In this document: piece after piece, positions 1 to 13,120 of the stretch
Numbering within the stretch: position 1 is the stretch's first letter
How the letters are laid out: each line of letters begins with the position of its first letter
Assembly: GCA_947561715.1 (NCBI GenBank)
Contig: OX387201.1
Span: 10,616,001 to 10,680,000 of the forward strand
From: Ascidia mentula
Taxonomy: Eukaryota > Chordata > Ascidiacea > Phlebobranchia > Ascidiidae
Direction: 5' to 3'
Length of the DNA: 64,000 bases
Made by a program: the position numbers and the translations under genes
The notes under the pieces: model-generated
Told to the model about the DNA's origin: nothing
What the model saw: only the letters and a program-made list of their open reading frames with translations
Databases searched by the model: none

Positions 1-3000
1 AATTCGGCAGATATTCTTCCCAACACTTTGAAATTGGCACAGAAACGACTGTCTGGTCTTAAGAAGCGTTTGTCGCATGATGCAAGTTTAAGTCAAAGGT
101 ATGTACAGCAGATGCAAATCCTTCTGGATAAGGGTTATGCCGAACGGGTACCAGAAGAAGAAATTAGTACTGACGGTCGGAAGTGGTACCTTCCTCACCA
201 TCCCGTGGTCAACCCAAAGAAGCCGGAAAAGCTTCGGATCGTTTTTGACTGTGCCGCAAAGTGCGACGGTAACTCTATAAACGATCACTTGATGAAAGGA
301 CCAGACTTGATAAACTCGTTGGTTGGAGTGCTTTTGAGATTCCGCAAAGAAGCCGTGGCTTTGGTTGCGGACATAGAAACCATGTTCCACCAAGTACGCG
401 TCACACAGCAGGATCGTGACGCCTTCAGATTCCTGTGGTGGCCAGGAGGCGACACACTAAAGGACCCTGTGCCGCACCGAATGACTGTTCATTTATTTGG
501 CGCAAAGTCGTCCCCAAGCTGCGCCACATTCTGCCTACGTGAAACTGCACGTGAATTTGGGAAGTTTTTTGATCCTCGTGTCACCGAGGTCGTGAGAAAA
601 AACTTTTATGTGGACGATTGTTTATTATCAATCCCCACAGAAGCAATGGGAATGAAAATGGTGGAAAAATTAAGAAGTTTGCTGTCCATGGGAGGTTTCA
701 GGCTGACAAAATGGTTGTCATCGAGTGACGCTGTGACGACCTCTGTTCCTAATGAGGAAAGGTCCAAATCAATCCAGAACATTCCGCTTGGCGGAGAGGT
801 ACAGGAACGTGTTCTGGGAATCAGCTGGCGTCTTCCAGAGGACGAATTTGGATTTAATGTCGTCCTGCCGGACAAACCGATCACGCGACGTGGAATGCTC
901 TCTGTGACAAACTCCTTGTTTGACCCCCTTGGATTCGTTGCACCCGTGGTCCTAGAAGCTCGATTGATCTACAGGGGGGTGTGTTAACAGAAGATTGGAT
1001 GGGACGATGTCGTGCCGACCACGGATCAAGCCAGGTGGCGAAAATGGCGAGAAAGCCTCTGTGAGCTTTGTGAGGTAAGAATACCTCGTTTTTATCGAAT
1101 GACCACCAATGCGTCCAAAGTACAGTTACATGTTTTTGCTGACGCTTCGTCAGAAGCACGAGGTTGTGCTTGTTACCTGAGGTCAGTAGATGACCGCTCG
1201 AACGTTACGTGCTCGCTGGTGATGGGCAAATCACTGCTTTCCGGTTCAGGAAGGCAAACCATACCACGACTGGAACTGGAGGCTGCTTTGGATGCAGTGA
1301 AAATGTCACGAACAGTGAAGGAGGAACTTGATTTAGAAGACTGTCCTTGTCTGTTTTGGACAGACTCATCCATTGTGCTGCAGAGTTTGCACGCCGACAG
1401 CAAGAACTTTCCTATATTTTCGCGAAATCGAATTACACAGATTTTGAATCACTCATGTGTCCATGATTGGATGCACGTACCAACCGACGAGAACCCGGCT
1501 GATGCAGCGTCTCGCGGTGTCACTGCCAATGCACTGTGCAGTGGAATGTGGTTAACCGGACCTGAGTTTCTGCGAAAGACACCCGACCAGTGGCCAAATC
1601 GATTTACTAAGAAACCAACTACTGCTGAGGTCTACAAAAGCTTTGACTTGGAAAGAATCAAGGCGGATGTTTTCCTCACAACGCTCGAAGAAAAAGGCAC
1701 TGATCGTTTGATTGGCTATTTTTCGTCACTACATCGTTTGAAGCTGGCAACTGCATGGTTGCTCAGGTTTAAACGCTACTTGTACTGTAAAGCGAAAAAG
1801 AAAGAGGTGACCGTGTCACACTCGCCTATATCCGTTGACGAATTAATAATTGCTGAGTCAGAACTTGTCAAGTTTGTGCAGCGTCAGCACTTTGCTGACT
1901 GGCTTGCATCGCTACCAACGGGTAAACTGCTGCCAAAATCTGCGCTCTATAGGCTCGACCCTATATTGAAGGACGACATACTTCGTGTTGGCGGCAGACT
2001 CGACAACGCGAGGTTGTGCTACGAAACAAGGCATCCGGCGATTCTGCCCAATGATTGTCGCCTAACGGAATTAATTGCCCAAGAAATTCACGCCCAAGGT
2101 GCGGGGCATTCTGGTATCAACTACACATTGAGTTTGTTGTGCCAGCGCTACTGGATAGTGAACGCCCGAGCGACTGTTCGTCGGGTTATGCGCCATTGCT
2201 TGTTTTGCCGACGAAGAAATGCTAGGCCAGGTCAGCAGCTGATGGCTGACCTGCCTCCGTCCAGATTGCAGGTTGACGAACCACCATTCTCACACGTCGG
2301 TGTGGACTATTTCGGACCTTTGCTGATCAGACAACGCAGATGCGAAATTAAAAGGTACGGATGTCTGTTTACGTGTATGACGACACGCGCTGTTCATCTA
2401 GAAGTTGCTGCCGACCTAACTACAGACGCCTTTTTGAACGTCTTGAGGCGATTTCTTGCACGACGTGGTCCAATATCACACATTTACTCGGATAATGGAA
2501 CCAATTTCGTCGGAGCAAACCGCGTTATGAAGGAAGACGTGGAGAAATGGAACCAAAATCAGATCTGCGACTACCTGCGCCAGCGGAAGGTGAAGTGGTC
2601 GTTCAACCCACCAGGAGCAAGCCACATGGGTGGAGTGTGGGAACGGATGATCAGAACCGTCCGAAGAATTATGATGGCGATTTATCCTGAGGGAAAACTA
2701 GACGATGACGCCCTACACACGTTGCTGTTGGAAGTGGAGAACATCGTAAATTCACGACCACTAACTGAAGTCCCCCTGGATGTCGGTGAGGACATGCCCT
2801 TGACGCCAAACCACCTATTACGAATTAACCCATCTGTGGGACTGCCGCCGACGATTACCTACCCGAGCGATTGCTACGCCAGACGCCGATACCGCCTGGT
2901 TCAACATGTTGCCGATGAGTTTTGGCAACGATGGCTGAGGGAGTACCCCCGGACAATCATCTCCAGACAAAAATGGCACACCCGAAAAAGTAACTTTTCC

Positions 3001-3837
3001 AAAGGTGATGTTGTGCTACTCGTCGATGATTCTGCTCCACGATGTCGATGGCCTCTCGGTAGAGTTACCGAACTATTCCATGACAAACACCAGGTGGTGA
3101 GGATCGTTGAAGTGAAGACGGCCGGCGGCGTCCTCAGGAGACCCATCACTAAACTCTGCGTGTTAATCCCTGCCGCACAGGATGAGACTGAACTGAAAAC
3201 TGTTTGTGAATCTTTGTGTTGATGTAAAATTGGTACAATGCCCAATTTTGGGGGGGAGGATGTAGATTCCCGAACCCGATTTCGTTAGTTCTTTCCATTA
3301 CGTTTTCTATGTTTGGCACAACTTCCGTTATTGCGTCACAAAGGCTGCGCAGTAGCCGTGCGCGTGCAGACCGCATGGTTGTGTTTTTTCTTGGCTAGTT
3401 GTGTTACCAGTTATTGTGGTATCTTTAATAATAATGATTCTATTTGAATAAGCAAAACTGCGAAATAGTTTGTTTACTGTGCCTTGCAGCAATTGAAACT
3501 TTACTGGATTATAATAATGCTACTGAAAATGTGTTGTCACGACGGACAATTCTCTGAATAAGATCGGTCGCAAAACAGTTCGGTGAGTGCAATTGATTTT
3601 GCTATAGTGTAAATTTGTTTACGTATTGATTGTACAATTGCGTTTCTTTACTAGAAACCGCTCCCGTTCCGGCGCCGTGACTTTGCGCCCGTCATTCATT
3701 TCACATTGAATACAACTGTGTTTTGTGTCCTGTACTTGGTGACTACCTGGGAAGCTAGGAGCGCGTTTCGAGACATTTTGTGCTGAACCGCTGTGCAACG
3801 TGTAGCGTTACCGATCGGCTAGAAAAAGCACGTTACA
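1..3837 (+). mobile_element. BEL/Pao LTR retroelement, fossil, 5' end outside window
   Basis: Most of a BEL/Pao-family pol region is present. In order it shows reverse transcriptase in the first kilobase, RNase H, a zinc-binding integrase head with His and Cys pairs, the DDE integrase core (about 2.3-2.75 kb) and the C-terminal domain usual in BEL pol (about 2.9-3.2 kb). A purine-rich tract follows at about 3247-3260, then one LTR. The gag and protease end and the 5' LTR lie before the window, so LTR divergence cannot be measured. What remains reads almost whole, with about one interruption, which suggests a fairly young copy. It sits inside a LINE. Family assignment is from recalled BEL/Pao motifs. 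Confidence 0.9.
3261..3837 (+). repeat. 3' LTR of the BEL/Pao element
   Basis: It begins with TGTAGATTCC directly after the purine-rich tract and ends with ACA at 3837 (or 3839), about 577 bp, in the usual TG...CA form. The partner LTR is outside the window, so the limits rest on the tract, the terminal dinucleotides and the resumption of LINE sequence right after it. Confidence 0.7.
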
Positions 3838-4557
3838 CATGCATTGAACAAAACAAAAGATATATATTCCATTCTGAAAAATAAAGCCTCTAAACCAAAA
3901 GCACAAGACATCTGGGACAAAAGGTTAGGGGAAGACACCCCATGGCCACTTGTTTACAAGAACGTCTACAAATCAACCATAGAAACCAAATTAAGAAGCT
4001 TCCAAATTAAATTAAATCTCAATGCCGTTACAACCAACAACCAACAAACAACTACATTCTTTTAGGAAAGTAATTAGTAACATGTGCGTTTTCTGCAAAA
4101 AGCAAGTGGAAACTGTGTGTCATCTTTTTTGTTCATGCCCCATTGTAAATGTATACTGGGAGGATGTAATTTCATATTTAAGTGCTAGAATAAGACAAAA
4201 TTTAATTTTAACAGATGCAGAAAAACTTTTTGGAATGCATTCTGATTTGCCAAGTCAACTTTTTATAAATTGTGCGTTGTTATGCGCCAGATATGTGATT
4301 TACAGTAGCAAATACGCGGAAACGAACCCGACCTTAACGAAATTTGTGCTTTTTTTGAAGAATCTACGTAACTGTGAATTTAACCTAGCAAAAAAAAGAA
4401 ATACTTTATATTTGCATAAAAGTAAATGGTCGCATACTGTCTAAAGTACTCAACGTAATTTGTCATGTTTTTTTTAACTTTTCGCTATGCTCCCTTTGGC
4501 TCTGCTTCTTATGTGTATTGTGGTAGCGTAATTGTGTAAAATAAATGTCAAAAAAAA
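3838..4557 (+). mobile_element. LINE 3' end, ORF2 C-terminus and poly-A tail
   Basis: Two overlapping frames (3844-4065 and about 4022-4444) together encode the C-terminal part of a non-LTR retrotransposon ORF2. The first has a segment like the region after the RT of L1/Tx1-type LINEs (TKLRSFQIKLNLN). The second has the zf-RVT-like cysteine cluster MCVFCKK...CHLFCSCP. The switch between frames near the run of CAACAA repeats at about 4020-4065 implies one frameshift, so the copy is dead. A short 3' UTR ends in AATAAATGTC and an A-run at 4551-4557. The 5' limit coincides with the LTR end, so the BEL element inserted into this LINE. Clade assignment is tentative. Confidence 0.7.
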
Positions 4558-5543
4558 GTAACGTTACGGCTAACATAGGTAAGCGTCCAAGATCAGTAAA
4601 CTGGACAAAATCGGTAACCTAAACACGTGACTGCAGCGGCAAACAGGGATGGGGTACATATTTTCATCCAAGGGGAGTAATTGAAATCATTTAACCTGTA
4701 CTGCGTCATCGATAGGTAACTTCATTAATTGTTACGGGAATCACGCTATACCTTGCACTGTGTCCATGATAGGCAAGTTTGTTAAACGTAAGAGTAGTCA
4801 AGCTATACCTTGCACTGTGTCCATGATAGGTAAGTTTGTTAAACGTTAAGGTAGTCACGCTATACCTTGCACTGTGTCCATGATAGGTAAGTTTGTTAAA
4901 CGTTAAGGTAGTCAAGCTATACATTGCACTATGTCCATCATAGGTAAGTTCGTTAATTGTTAGGGTAGTCACGCTATACCTTGCACTATGTCCATGATAG
5001 GTAAGTTTGTTAAACGTTAGGGTAGTCACGCTATACCTTGCACTATGTCCATGATAGGTAAGTTTGTTAAACGTTAAGGTAGTCACGCTATACCTTGCAC
5101 TATGTCCATGATAGGTAAGTTTGTTAAACGTTAAGGTAGTCACGCTATACACTGCACTATGTCCAACATAGGCAAGTTCGTTAATTGTTAGGGTAGTCCC
5201 TTTATACCTTGGATTGTGACGCAATAAGTAGCTTTGTTCAACGTTAGGGTAGTCACGCTATACCTTGCACTATGTCCATCATAGGTAAGTTCGTTAATTG
5301 TTCAACGTTTAACAAAGTTACCCATCATGGACATAGTGCAAGGTATAGCGTGACTACCTTAACGTATAACAAAGTTACCTATCGTGGACACAGTGCAAGG
5401 TATAAAGTAAATGATTTCAATTACCCCTCTTGGATGAAAATATATACCCCATCCCTGTTTGCCGCTGCAGTCACGTGTTTAGGTTACTGATTTTGTCCAG
5501 TTTACTGATCTTGGACGCTTACCTATGTTAGCCGTAACGTTAC
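4558..5543. mobile_element. Foldback/MITE-like DNA element with long TIRs and 57-bp internal array
   Basis: The outer about 136 bp at each end (4558-4693 and 5408-5543) are near-perfect inverted repeats, both ending in the palindrome GTAACGTTAC. The interior is a tandem array. No transposase is present, so the element is non-autonomous. It abuts the LINE poly-A tail. No target-site duplication is evident, and I do not recognise the superfamily. Confidence 0.85.
4735..5410. repeat. 57-bp minisatellite, about 10 direct units then 2 inverted units
   Basis: Units carrying CACGCTATACCTTGCAC recur every 57 bp from about 4741 to 5256. After a junction near 5300 the same unit returns in inverted orientation, with cores at about 5345 and 5402, and runs into the right terminal repeat. 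Because 57 is three times 19, a meaningless 19-residue periodic frame stays open on the minus strand. Confidence 0.85.
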
Positions 5544-5734
5544 ATCCCCTTCTCTAAAAAGCTCCAGTTGCACCGTTAGGTACACAACACACTGATACTG
5601 AAGTTGTTTTTCTGCAGTTTCAAAACTGGGCTGTTAGAAAACGAGAATATTCAAGAAATTTCTATGTGACCAAATGTTTGTTTGGTTGTTTAAATTTAAA
5701 GTACACCAGACCCCAGATTATCATTTGTTACAAG

Positions 5735-8700
5735 ATGGCCACCAACCGTATGGAGTTAAATAACGAAAATCTTAGAATCAACGTACGAAACCAAATGTAA
5801 GTATTTGATAAATCCATAATTGTACGTTGTTGAACGGTTGTTTATAAATGTGGTATACTACTTTGGTAATGTACTGTTTATTCAAGCCCACAATAAATTT
5901 CAACCAAAAATGTCATATTTTTTGTCATTAGAAATTATGCAGTTTGAAATAACATAATTTTTTGTCTGCAGAAATGAAGCAGCTGAGAAGTATGCATTTG
6001 CAGGTGCTGTTGGTAAAGGAGAACAACTTGAGAACACAATACATCAAAAGTCAAATTCAGTTGTAAGTCTAATCTCAACATTAAACTCTGGAGCCAAGTT
6101 TTTGTGATTGTTTGCTTTATGGTTGCAATACATACCTCCTGTCATTTAGGGTTGTTATATGTTTTTTACACATCAATATGATAACCCATGATATTTAGGA
6201 GAACTATTACAAAATGGTGCGTCAGTTGCTGCAAAGAATTCAGATGCAAGGTATGTAGTACCATATGATTCCATTTTGTGATAATTTGCAAGCATTGTTA
6301 TGTGTTTAGGTGCAACAAAAAATGCAGCAAACAATATGGCAAGTCAGGACATGCACAACCAAGCCCAATTTTCCCAACAAATGCAGCCACCACAAGCTCA
6401 GCCACCCCAGTTTCAAAATCAGACCATGCCGCAACAAGCTCAACCGATGAACCAGATGTTTGCAACTCAGGGTAGCAATATGATGAACACATCTATGTCT
6501 GGCATGTTTGCTCCAATACAACCAAACCAGCCAACCAATGTTCTCTCTCAGGGGTCACCAGGCCAAGGTGACATATATATATTGTTTTTGTTTAAATAGA
6601 TCCAAGTATTTTGTATAGTAATGTTTCAGGATTTTTTTTGTATTTTGCTCAAAACAGGATAAGACTAAAGCAATGTCATGTAAAATATGCTAATCATAAC
6701 AAAATGAGGAATTTGTATTTTTTTTCTGTTTAGCTATGCAACTCAGACCCAACATGACCCCAAACAGCAGCCCAATGTCAAGAGTTCACCCAGGTAATGC
6801 AACCCCCAGTCCACAAACTGGAATGACAAATGCTTACCAAAGAAGCTGGCCACACCAGTCACCTGGTAGTCAATTTCCAATTAAACAGTTTCAGAAGAGA
6901 CAAGCGCCACCCCAGAGTGTCCAAGTAAAGCCAATATTTTTGTGTCTTCTTAACCAAGTGTGTTGTAGTAGATTTGGTAATCCTAATAAATGTGTATATA
7001 TTTTCAAATGTTGTGTTTTATGCCTAAATTATATTAATCTTAAAAATTAATCTTAATTATATTTTTATTTTAGCAACCAGTTTTAACAATGCCAGATAAC
7101 ACTGGAACTCCTCAGCCAAGGTAACTAGAAACATGTTGGTTACAAATTGCATCAATTACCAATCTTTTTTTGCTCCGTCATAATAACAAACTAAAAAGCC
7201 AAACAGCATGTAAAACAGTGAAACAATAAGGGTTGTCGATGCAGGCAGTGTTTCTCAACAGGATAATATCTCCTGTAGAATTGCAGTGTTGATTAGATAA
7301 AGCTTTTATTTGGAGAAATAATGAGTTTGTAAATTTAGCCAAATTGATATGGGTTAATGTCTGGATTGTTTTCAGTGGAATTCCAAGTCTTTCACCTGCT
7401 CACCAGTCACCACAAGTTCAAACAACTTCACCTAGTCTAAGAACCCCAGGAAGCATACAAACTGTTCATTCGCCAGGAGAATATACAGGTGTGGCTATTT
7501 TGCTAACATTTGTGCATGTGACTTGGTTATTTGAAAATCAATTTTTGTCAGTTAACAATGTGTGATAATCTTGTGTCTTGTAAATTATTTTGTGTTGATT
7601 GTGTGTACTTTGATGGGTACCTAAACTATAAACTTTTCTTCATTGAAAAGGCGTGCTTGCTGTACCAAGTCCAACTACCAGCAGCCAACCTCAAAACCAA
7701 CAGCAGGAGGATGAAAAAGAATATATGGAAAAACTCAGACATCTGCAAAAATACATTGAACCGTTATCAAGAATGATCAATAAGGTAAAACTCCACATTG
7801 GAGGAATATTTCTTGTTGCTGGGGAACACAAAGTCTTTACTGTATCCCATTAGTTCAATGAAGATCAAGGAAATTATAGCCAAGAAATGAAGAAGATGAA
7901 AGCTCTTCGTGACAACCTCATGAATCCAAGAATGAGATTACAGCTGTGCACATTGGATAAATGTGAAAAAGTTCTTCAAAATTGGTTAGGAGCAAAACCC
8001 TCCAAGGTTTGACATTTTTAGTATGTACTGTTAACTAGTGATGTACTGAATCATCTAAAGTAGGTTGGGACCGTAAACCGAACATGCAGCAGTTTTGCTG
8101 ATTAGATTTGGACAAAGGTGCAAAATATTTGGAGTTGATAACTTTGAAAATGAAAGCCAAAGCTAAAATGCTGTTAATCATTAGTAAACGTTTCGAACAC
8201 TAACTGGGTTCATCAGATTTGGACAAATTAATTGAATCATTTGTGACGCAAGACAAACAGGATAGTTGTCATAGTTCTTAGGGTTTGGGGGTCGTATGGC
8301 AGTGATTCCCAACCTTTTTGTGTGTGCGTACCACTTGGAGGTAAACCAATTTTGACTCTTGTTGAAACTTGTGGACTGCAGTTTTTCAAAGTACGTTAAA
8401 ATTTAAGACAAACTATTGACTCATTATACAATGGTGGTGGAATATCCTGCACATTAATTTATGTGCCACAAGGTCATGCAATATCATTGTACGAGGCAGT
8501 AACAGCAACACATCATTAATTGAAACGTTGCAAATCCAGGAAAGCAGACACAGACCGGCCTCGATTTTTTTGCAGAAATCAATGCCTGTGAGTTAAGGGT
8601 TGAAAGATAGTCAATCTTACTAATTTTTAGATTGTCATTGTTTAGTCGTAATAAAAACATTTGATTACAAAATCCTAGCTCTTGTTACACGATTGACAAA

Positions 8701-10922
8701 CCACAAAAACTCTGGACATAATGGGCCATTAAAATTAATTATCTTACCATTTTGTTCCATTTTTACTTTATTTGCAATATAGTTAAATTAGTGTTAATTC
8801 AGTGGAAAAATCAAAATTGCCGAAAGCACAGTTCATAGGATACCACTCTCAAGCTAATGTAATAGTGGCAGAATGCTTACTGGCTACTTTAGCAGTTATC
8901 ATTGCCAATATATTCCCTTAAACACAGATTGAATTTATGTCAGTGAATTGTATAGAATTAGAAAATAATTTGTGTTTATTTTTCAGCAACTACCTCGAAA
9001 TCCTGACCAGCACATGTGCCAACCATTTTTAAATGTCATTGCCATGGCAACTAATTCACCAGTTCTTAATCATACTCTCAAAAGAACATTTGGTCCTGCC
9101 ATGAGAACTATTTGTGGTGAATATACAACGTAAGTGTTTTAAAAAAAGGTTGACAATAATCCAAAACTACTCACAAGAGTGGTTGATGATCAGGTTCAGT
9201 GCGATCTTTTATTTAAAATTTCAAAGAAATCAGTTTCTGTGCTTATTAAAATAAAATCTCTTAGTTCATTAATTATATTTTTTTGTAAATGTGGTTTAAT
9301 GCGATCGTAATTCTTTTTCATTTTCCCTTCAATTTCTTTTGTATTTTGTTGCCCCTAAACAAACTTTGATCATGTTTTTTTTGGAGAACATTTTTGTATG
9401 AACAGACCAGATTACATTCCAAACAAGAAACAGTGCCTTCAACGGGCTGTTCAAAAAATTAAAGCAAAACGAAAGAAACAACTCGTACCAGATGTTGTAC
9501 AAGGCGAGATTGCCAGACTTGAATCCAAGTACAAAGTCAAACTTGATGAAACCCACAAGACTGATGATGGATCAGTTCGTATACTGTGTGAACTAGGTTG
9601 GCAAGCTGTTATTTTATAAAAACAATGGAAGCCTAGTTTACAAGGTTTGGAAAGACAAATTGTCCCAAATACACTTGTTCACCTTTTATTGTTACTTCGT
9701 TAACAAACGAAGCAATGATGTGAATAAATAAATTGCAAGAACAATTATAGACACACTATTATTAAGAAGTAAATACAAAAACTTCTACTACCCTAGGCAG
9801 TAGGCACCCTTTTTATATACAAGTTTCTTCAAAAAAACCTTAGGCAAGAGTTGCAGAGTTCTTGCTCATAGCCCAACAATCAAATTGCTTTCATTTTTCC
9901 TTTGTAAGGTGTTTGGTTAAGTTTGCACAAATTTTAGTATTTTTGCCCAAACTTGCAGACGATCCAAAGCTTCCAGCTGTCCCCCCACTGCGTCTTGAGG
10001 TTCCATCTTCCTACCCAGAAGACTGTGTCCAGTGGATCCAGGAACCAGTTTACACCAACCAATTTTTAGATGATGAAGATGAGTTTAAAACCGATGACGA
10101 ACTTGACGATTGGAAACCAAGTGAAGGGTGCACAGGTACTTTCATTATTTAAAAAAAATTTTAATGGTAAATATTAAAACCAAATTGGACCGCCCATAAA
10201 CTTAATATCCCAAAAACTGTGAACGTAACTATATCTAGTTATTTTTAGGACCTACAATTAAATCCTGTTTTCAAGGTCCTCTGCAATAATACACTACCAG
10301 CTGTTCCGCTAAAGTGCCAATAACCGTTGGGGCTTGTGATTTATATAGGGATCTAATAATATTTTACGAATATAATGTCCAAGGGACCAATTTTGACCAG
10401 AATGAGTAGATGATGGATGGATCTTAATAAAACCAGAGGGCTATAAAACCACACCTTAAACGATTTATTTTTCTGGAAATGCAGCATGAAGTTTGAGCTG
10501 CTTTTTTGTTCAATTTACTACAACAACCAGCACCAAGTAACTATCTGATTTAAAACGCCAAAACCCAACTAAAACTGCCCGAAACTTGCTCATATTCACC
10601 CTAGCAACAGCGCGTATGTGCTCGCTTAACTGTAAAATTAACCCCCTCTCTGATTGCTTTGTTATGTCATTATATTCTGACAGAGGACATGTAGCCTTAA
10701 AACTTAACATTTTTGTGTCCATGTAATTTGCCTTTCACAAATTATCTGATTTTGGTGATACCGGGCAAGAAATGTTTGTTTGCAGGCAAACCACTACAGA
10801 AATTACTGGAACCGATTGTAAGCGCCCGTTTGAAACGTGTTGGAGACTCCAACGTTACGATTTCATCAATGATCACTGCCTGGGAAACAAGCGTAAGGGA
10901 AGCATGTGCAGTCTCCACCTGA
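5735..10922 (+). CDS. MED15: Mediator complex subunit 15
   Basis: Tail-module subunit of the RNA polymerase II Mediator complex, linking activators to the polymerase in the nucleus. Exons: 5735-5796, 5972-6062, 6199-6250, 6310-6567, 6734-6924, 7074-7120, 7376-7488, 7651-7784, 7854-8006, 8987-9129, 9406-9596, 9959-10135, 10786-10922; together 582 codons plus stop, with all phases consistent. Residues 1-68 match the N-terminal KIX-like domain. A Gln/Pro/Ser-rich linker follows (about 69-275). Then come the conserved C-terminal blocks, including YIEPLSRMINK, CQPFLN, LVPDVVQGEIARLESKY, LPAVPPLRLEVP and the final ITAWETSVREAC. The protein is shorter than human MED15 because poly-Gln stretches are reduced. 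The start ATG lies in a short first exon. Intron 9 (980 bp) holds a hAT-like terminus. Confidence 0.95.
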
Positions 10923-11547
10923 ACTTTCTTGTTGATTTGTACATTCTTTTGTATTGCGTATTTGCCAAACTGTGTTTATTGGTTGGGTAAACTTGCTTTG
11001 GAGCCACTTTATTTCAAATAAACTGCGAAACAAACGTACATGCACAATGCTTTCTGATCTCAAGCAACAACCAAATATATATTAAAAACGAGTCTGAAAT
11101 CTATTGGACAAACATAAACGTCTAACCATTGCACGACAACAAGGCTCATATATGCATGAACACTAAGGGGTTTGTCAAGGGTAACATACAGGAGGGTTAG
11201 CTAGATGCATACACAATGAATCTAATAAAATTAAGAAAATAAAATTCAAACATTCGTATTGTAAAAGTTTTCAAGAAAATTGAAAATGTGTAAAGCTGGT
11301 AGTTATAACAACAAATTCCATGCTGGTCCAACAACTGATTGGGGCAAGAAAATACATGTATAGGCATCAGGTACATTAAGGAATTATAATAGGGTTGTTA
11401 TACATGGTTTATTGCACATCTCTATTGCTACCAAACAGAGCATTTAGCATCAGTTGGTTTGCAATAAAACAAGATCATTAAATTTTAACAATATACTATT
11501 GCAGGTTTATGTTAATTGAGGACAGGGATCTACAAACGCCTACTTCA
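10923..11547. other. Convergent 3' intergenic region, MED15 and TMEM164
   Basis: This holds the 3' UTRs of the two converging genes. Apart from the poly-A signal at 11017 I see no gene or repeat. Confidence 0.6.
11017..11022 (+). terminator. Poly-A signal for MED15
   Basis: AATAAA lies 95 bp after the MED15 stop codon. Confidence 0.6.
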
Positions 11548-12923
11548 TCAGTCTAGCTTTGTTTTATCAATGTCACTTGACAAATGCTTGCTGTTTTGAC
11601 TTGAAAACTCCACTACTATATGTAGGGCATTCCGTAGATACAACCAACACTTTAACATTCCAGTGAGTAATTTCAAAATGGCTTTAGCAACAAGATGATA
11701 TAGCTTTCCATGTATGGCTACTAACAAGTGTTGATGGGCAAATGCCCATAAACGATAGTAAGTTCCCTCAAAAGGATCTGACACAGCTGGACATAGCATG
11801 TTGTTGAGATTAACCAAAGTACCCTGAAAAATGATGCGTTTACTTTACTCATGCAGTATGGAATTACAAAAGTGTAATGTACATAGATTCAGGATGTTTG
11901 GTTTGCCAACAAAATTAAATCCTCTTAGGTTTTATTATTATTGTTTTTGAAAAAGGTTATATTAATGTGTTCTTTATGAAGCACGCTTATAAATAATTTA
12001 TTAGCTTACCATCGCCAATGCTTGTAAAAACGAAAAATGATAAAAGAAATCTATCCCAATGCTCAAAAGTGGCCACCAGCAATCTGTCAGAGGTTCTGGG
12101 GTGAAGTTGTTGCCACAAGCAATCAAGTAAATTGGTGCAGCATACAAGAGAATGTGATGGACCCAGTATGATTCTGGCTCATAAAGAAGGTGCCTGGTGT
12201 TAGTCACAGGCAAAACAATGGCCAGCAATGCACCACTTAAAGCATGAAGATGTATCCTGTAAAGTGATGTATTTTGAAAAATTCAACTACAGGAATATAT
12301 ACCTTTTTTGCATTTCTTACCTGAAAACAGCCTTGGCTGTAGTTGATGGTTTTCGGTTGTCAACAGTTAATAAATACATCTGCATGTAAAAGTAACACTA
12401 AATATACATAACTTTTGTAACAAAAACAACTGAGCCACCTACTTGAGAAATTGTAAGAACATGGCAAGGATTCAGCAAAAATATACAAGTCCTTGTGATA
12501 ATCTTGTATGCTATTTCAACTCCAAAAACAACAATTAAAGATGTAAGCAGGATAACTTGTACCAATGGTCTAAAATAAACCATTTAATGAACAAGTCTAC
12601 ATATATTTTGAAATCGCTTTTTACCTTTTTTCGTTGTTCAATTTTTGTTTGGTTGTGACATCAGCTTGAAGTTGATGTTGGGCCATTGTACCACGGGGAA
12701 AAATTGCTCCATTTTGTTTTTCTTTTGATTTTGGCCTGTCAATGTATTTCAAAGCCCACCAAATTTCAATCAACGATGTTGACAGCACCAAAACAGTTTC
12801 CCAAAATCTATGCTGTAGAGTGAGGTATTGAAAGCATTCTGGGCCACCGTTTCCTGCAAGATCAAAGTCTACTCCTCCGTATAACCATGGAAACCACTGG
12901 CTCTGTGAATGGTTGCTTTGCAT
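11548..12923 (-). CDS. TMEM164: TMEM164 homologue, multipass membrane protein
   Basis: Exons on the minus strand: 12923-12625, 12569-12443, 12379-12321, 12256-12010, 11823-11548; 335 codons plus stop, phases consistent. Family landmarks are clear: [19 protein letters not shown] near the N-terminus, [13 protein letters not shown] and [10 protein letters not shown], an [20 protein letters not shown] block, and [17 protein letters not shown]. Several hydrophobic segments span the protein, as in human TMEM164 (297 aa), which is reported to act as a phospholipid acyltransferase; that activity is family knowledge. The N-terminal linker after residue 65 is lineage-specific. The ATG is immediately preceded by CTTTCAG, an unusual arrangement. 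WDR18 lies 197 bp upstream on the same strand. Confidence 0.93.
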
Positions 12924-13120
12924 CTGAAAGTTTAAGTCTACACAAACGTAGACCTAATCATCCTACATTTAATAAAATGCCTGAAACATATTGTTACTAG
13001 TGTGAAAAGGCAACTTACTGTCAAACACATCATTATTAAACACTGAAACTGCCCCAACATCACATATGATCAATAGGTTAGTTAATAAAATTGTCAAATA
13101 CTTAGGGTTTTTGCAGAACT

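Noticed and set aside
4706-5224. 172-codon minus-strand frame with a perfect 19-residue repeat
   Set aside because: It is the 57-bp minisatellite inside the foldback element; the period is a multiple of three, so any frame stays open.
8299-8345. hAT-like terminus CAGTGATTCCCAACC in MED15 intron 9
   Set aside because: No matching opposite end or 8-bp duplication could be found nearby, so no element is called.
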